A DNA stretch of 35,612 nucleotides, taken from the NCBI GenBank assembly GCA_019912425.1, contig JAIOIU010000065.1:1-35612 (forward strand), read 5' to 3'. A model generated the notes under the pieces. That model worked only from the letters and a program-made list of their open reading frames with translations. It made no database searches and was not told the origin of the DNA. Positions 33,865 to 35,612 of this stretch are shown here, piece after piece. Position numbers and translations under genes: made by a program. Source of the DNA: Candidatus Methylomirabilis tolerans. GTDB taxonomy: Bacteria > Methylomirabilota > Methylomirabilia > Methylomirabilales > Methylomirabilaceae. Positions within the stretch are counted from its first letter, which is position 1. The number at the start of each line of letters is the position of its first letter.

Positions 33865-34091
33865 GCCGGGATTGTCAGCGGCAGTTCACGCTCGCGGACG
33901 GCCTCTGCGGCGTACTGCAAGGCTTCTCGGATGTCCTCCTGATGGAGATCGGGATAGGTCTTCAGTATCTCTTCTGTGGTCATGCCGTCCGCCACCATCG
34001 CCACCACTGTGGCGACCGGAATGCGTAACCCACGAATGCATGGGACCCCACCCATCCGTTGAGGATTCACGGTAATTCGCCTAAATTTCAT
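33861..34091 (-). CDS. DUF433-family antitoxin
   Basis: 76 residues, full length for the family. It shows the DUF433 pattern: [22 protein letters not shown] (Arg-Ile then GGxPxIxGTRIPV-like), a helix [12 protein letters not shown], and [18 protein letters not shown] at the end. Such proteins are helix-turn-helix antitoxins, typically encoded just before DUF5615 PIN-like toxins, and they autoregulate the pair. Its stop overlaps the toxin start, as expected. The toxin partner is frameshifted here, so this antitoxin may now act alone. Confidence 0.88.
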   Translation of the reverse strand: MKFRRITVNPQRMGGVPCIRGLRIPVATVVAMVADGMTTEEILKTYPDLHQEDIREALQYAAEAVRERELPLTIPA

Positions 34092-34261
34092 GGCTGCTCG
34101 CCTTCCGCTTTGTTCACAGCTCCCACGTTATTCCGCTGAAGGTCTTGAAAGCCCCTGGATCAGATTGAAGTCAGTAACCACACTTTCCAGGATTAACAAG
34201 CTGTCTTTTCCTTCACTCTAAGCTAAATGAGAGAGCGTGTCCAGACGTTCGAGTCATGTCT

Positions 34262-34512
34262 GCGTCTATAGCGTTGGTTGCGTCGATGGCGTCATCGCGT
34301 CTATGGCGTTCATTGCGTGCGGCGTGGGTTGCGTTGTTGCGTCAGCGCGTTCATTGCGTTTATAGCGTGGGTTGCGTCTATAGCGTCATTGCGTCGATTG
34401 CGTCCGTTGCGTGCGGCGTGGGTTGCGTTGATTGCGTCAGCGCGTCCATTGCGTTTATAGCGTCAGCGCGTCTATAGCGTCAGCGCGTTGATTGCGTGTC
34501 GCGTTGGTTGGG
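34262..34512. repeat. GCGT-word array 2 (degenerate 7-9 bp tandem repeat)
   Basis: About 28 GCGT-words (CTATA, TGGTT, CGATG, CATC, CTATG, TCATT, GCG, GGGTT, TGTT, CAGC, TTATA, CATT, CGATT, CCGTT and others). The 20-mer of array 1 recurs at 34315-34334 and 34409-34428. Mixed word lengths break every frame. It ends inside the 3' part of the HicA-like gene and lies downstream of it, about 170 bp upstream of the DUF433 gene. Confidence 0.85.
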
Positions 34513-34756
34513 TTGGTTGCGGGTTTGGGGGTTTGGGGTCACTCTGCCAGCATTCTTCGCGGGAGACGCCTGACTGTCGCAGGAGCCGAGCCAACAGATC
34601 TACGCTAATCTCCCCCTGATGCGGGTTGGGTAAAATCAATCGGCGGTCTCCACGGAGCATAAACTGATGTCGACCACCCATGTAAGGACCTTCAAACCCC
34701 AACCTATTTAAACGTTCAATCAGTTCGCGTCGTGAAACAGGCGGGAGACGAGACAT
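34472..34756 (-). CDS. hicA: HicA-family mRNA interferase toxin with an array-derived tail
   Basis: 94 residues. The first ~65 are HicA-like: SRRELIERLNRLGFE, then HQFMLRG with the catalytic His, and ILPNPHQGEISVDLLARLLRQSG. HicA toxins are small double-stranded-RNA-binding-like RNases and usually end soon after this helix. Here the last ~25 residues (proline and threonine rich) are read through array 2, so the original stop codon has been lost or replaced. The gene starts directly after the HicB stop (TAAATG), the antitoxin-first order. Activity depends on whether the tail is tolerated. Confidence 0.82.
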   Translation of the reverse strand: MSRLPPVSRRELIERLNRLGFEGPYMGGRHQFMLRGDRRLILPNPHQGEISVDLLARLLRQSGVSREECWQSDPKPPNPQPTQPTRHAINALTL

Positions 34757-35005
34757 TTAAGCCGGCGTCTTCTCCGGCAGGTGGATGGCTACCTCCCCCA
34801 AGGCCGGAATTGGTAAGCCTTTCGCAATGCTAAACAGCACCCAGTCCTCAATTGCCTCGGCTAGCTTGCGACGACATTCTTCCAAGGTCTTACCCGTCGC
34901 CCAGACCCCGGCGAGCGGTGGCACCTCGCCGTAGAACGGTTCTTCATCTTTGATGATTTCATAATGTGCGCATTCGAGCGCGGTCTCAATGTACTGCAAC
35001 AACAT
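34757..35005 (-). CDS. hicB: HicB-like antitoxin
   Basis: 82 residues. The N-terminal EIIKDEEPFYGEVPPLAGVWATGKTLEECRRKLAEAIEDWV is the HicB/UPF0150 RNase-H-like fold, whose members neutralise HicA. The protein lacks an obvious C-terminal DNA-binding domain, so autoregulation may be weak or absent; short HicB proteins of this kind are common. Its stop is adjacent to the hicA start, so the two are coupled. About 65 bp upstream lies array 3. Confidence 0.85.
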   Translation of the reverse strand: MLLQYIETALECAHYEIIKDEEPFYGEVPPLAGVWATGKTLEECRRKLAEAIEDWVLFSIAKGLPIPALGEVAIHLPEKTPA

Positions 35006-35070
35006 GTCGCCCCCTCCTCAGTTCACCTTCTCGCACATTATAACACCTTTTCAGGCTAACCTACCCGGTT

Positions 35071-35245
35071 GCGTCGATGGCGTCAGCGCGTCCATAGCGT
35101 TTATAGCGTCAGCGCGTCCATAGCGTTGATTGCGTCTATAGCGTTCATTGCGTCGATGGCGTCAGCGCGTTGATTGCGTCTATAGCGTCCATAGCGTTTA
35201 TAGCGTCAGCGCGTCCATAGCGTGGGTTGCGTTCGTTGCGTGCGG
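35071..35245. repeat. GCGT-word array 3 (degenerate 7-9 bp tandem repeat)
   Basis: About 19 words of GCGT plus 3-5 bases; GCGTCAGC, GCGTCCATA, GCGTTTATA, GCGTCTATA and GCGTTGATT recur several times. Word choice overlaps arrays 1 and 2 but the order is different. It begins shortly upstream of hicB and ends about 30 bp past the premature stop of the DUF5615 gene at 35278. Confidence 0.85.
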
Positions 35246-35277
35246 CAAGACATGCGAGATGAGGGGGAGGGTTACCT

Positions 35278-35472
35278 TCACATGGTGTGGACATCCCGTG
35301 TCACCAGGAGCCGACCCTCGGTGGCCGCCCACGCGAGGATCTCTCGATCCGGCCGACCCGCCAAGCCGATGTCGCTGACGCTGCATACATCGATTCTGGG
35401 AGCCACCCGGCGGATGCCGCGGAGAATGCGCTGATCGGCATCCTCGTCAAAGAGCAGTCGTACCGCCGTCAC
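35278..35472 (-). pseudogene. DUF5615 PIN-like toxin gene truncated before array 3
   Basis: 64 residues from a GTG start that overlaps the DUF433 stop. RLLFDEDADQRILRGIRR, VSDIGLAGRPDREILAWAA and GRLLVTRDVHTM are the N-terminal half of a DUF5615 PIN-like toxin; members normally continue ~45 more residues after this point. Here TGA follows immediately and the next ~35 bp lead into array 3, with no recognisable toxin C-terminus in any frame. The conserved acidic residues of the N-terminal half are present but the fold is incomplete, so I infer loss of function. Confidence 0.75.
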
Positions 35473-35612
35473 GGACGCGCAGGCTGTGCGGCGATCAACG
35501 GGGATCGGAGGTCGGCATTTCGCATCCGCGCAGCCTCACGCAAACGCGTCACCTCCGTATCGTACGTGGCGATCTCGGCGTCGACCTCTGGACGGTGAGC
35601 CAGGTAATAGGC
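35469..35612 (-). CDS. DUF433-family antitoxin, C-terminal part (runs off the window)
   Basis: The last 47 codons before the TGA at 35469 read AYYLAHRPEVDAEIATYDTE and then EVTRLREAARMRNADLRSPL. The YYLxHRxEVDA pattern is typical of the C-terminal end of DUF433 antitoxins with a longer tail. The gene enters from beyond the right end, and its stop overlaps the GTG start of the truncated DUF5615 toxin (GTGA), the usual order of this pair. Confidence 0.7.
   Translation of the reverse strand, partial: AYYLAHRPEVDAEIATYDTEVTRLREAARMRNADLRSPLIAAQPARP

Noticed and set aside
34262-34512. Repeat-protein coding interpretation of the GCGT-words
   Set aside because: 9-bp words would encode tripeptide repeats in some frames, but frequent 7- and 8-bp words break each frame, and no start or ribosome binding site precedes them.
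33319-35245. CRISPR array
   Set aside because: Units are 7-9 bp and the words vary; there is no fixed repeat of 25-40 bp with unique spacers, and no cas gene is near.
1-35612. tRNA or rRNA genes
   Set aside because: No stretch showed a cloverleaf-type arrangement or conserved rRNA sequence on reading; a covariance search could overturn this.

Overview
The window looks like chromosome from a Gram-negative bacterium: there is a FadL-type outer-membrane porin with a signal peptide, and a large surface-polysaccharide locus. Most genes are GC-rich. Several blocks are clearly AT-rich and look acquired (about 730-4262, 6450-8434, and the glycosyltransferase gene at 23121-24047). I cannot assign a phylum from sequence alone.

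Layout. (1) 1-8434 is a mosaic: a small zinc-ribbon gene with a terminator; the 3' tail of a tatD-like nuclease gene fused to an AT-rich pair (PilZ-domain protein, then fadL); a decayed IS3-type element; an IS256-type C-terminal remnant; a 13-bp insertion-sequence end; then an AT-rich methyltransferase gene convergent with a 5'-truncated GAF/HD-GYP gene. (2) 8435-9749 is an intact IS4-family element that lacks a target duplication and has truncated the genes on both sides. (3) 9750-33325, all on the minus strand, is a glycan locus read from right to left: a gmd/fcl deletion scar, an ABC flippase, a complete pseudaminic acid pathway (pseB, pseC, pseF, an associated methylase, a PseG-PseH-formyltransferase fusion, pseI), a GT52-like sialyltransferase-type gene, a CgeB-type glycosyltransferase, a truncated polymerase-like membrane gene, an intact IS256-family element, a second polymerase-like gene, another CgeB-type enzyme, three GT4 glycosyltransferases, a tyvelose-type epimerase, an AsnB-type amidotransferase and a truncated methyltransferase. 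(4) 33319-35612 holds three arrays of degenerate 7-9 bp GCGT-words alternating with toxin-antitoxin modules (DUF433/DUF5615, HicB/HicA, DUF433/DUF5615).

How it works together. PseB, PseC, PseG/H, PseI and PseF should turn UDP-GlcNAc into CMP-pseudaminic acid. The formyltransferase-like domain and the methylase would add variation. The GT52-like enzyme is the best candidate to transfer the nonulosonate, the GT4 and CgeB enzymes would build the rest of the repeat unit, the ABC exporter would flip it, and the polymerase-like protein may polymerise it. The setting points to a polysaccharide (O-antigen or capsule) rather than flagellin glycosylation.

The main points for a second look are the three-domain PseG-PseH-formyltransferase protein, the GCGT-word arrays that abut or interrupt genes in the toxin-antitoxin tract, and repeated evidence of insertion-sequence-linked deletions (both intact elements lack target duplications and join non-matching gene fragments).
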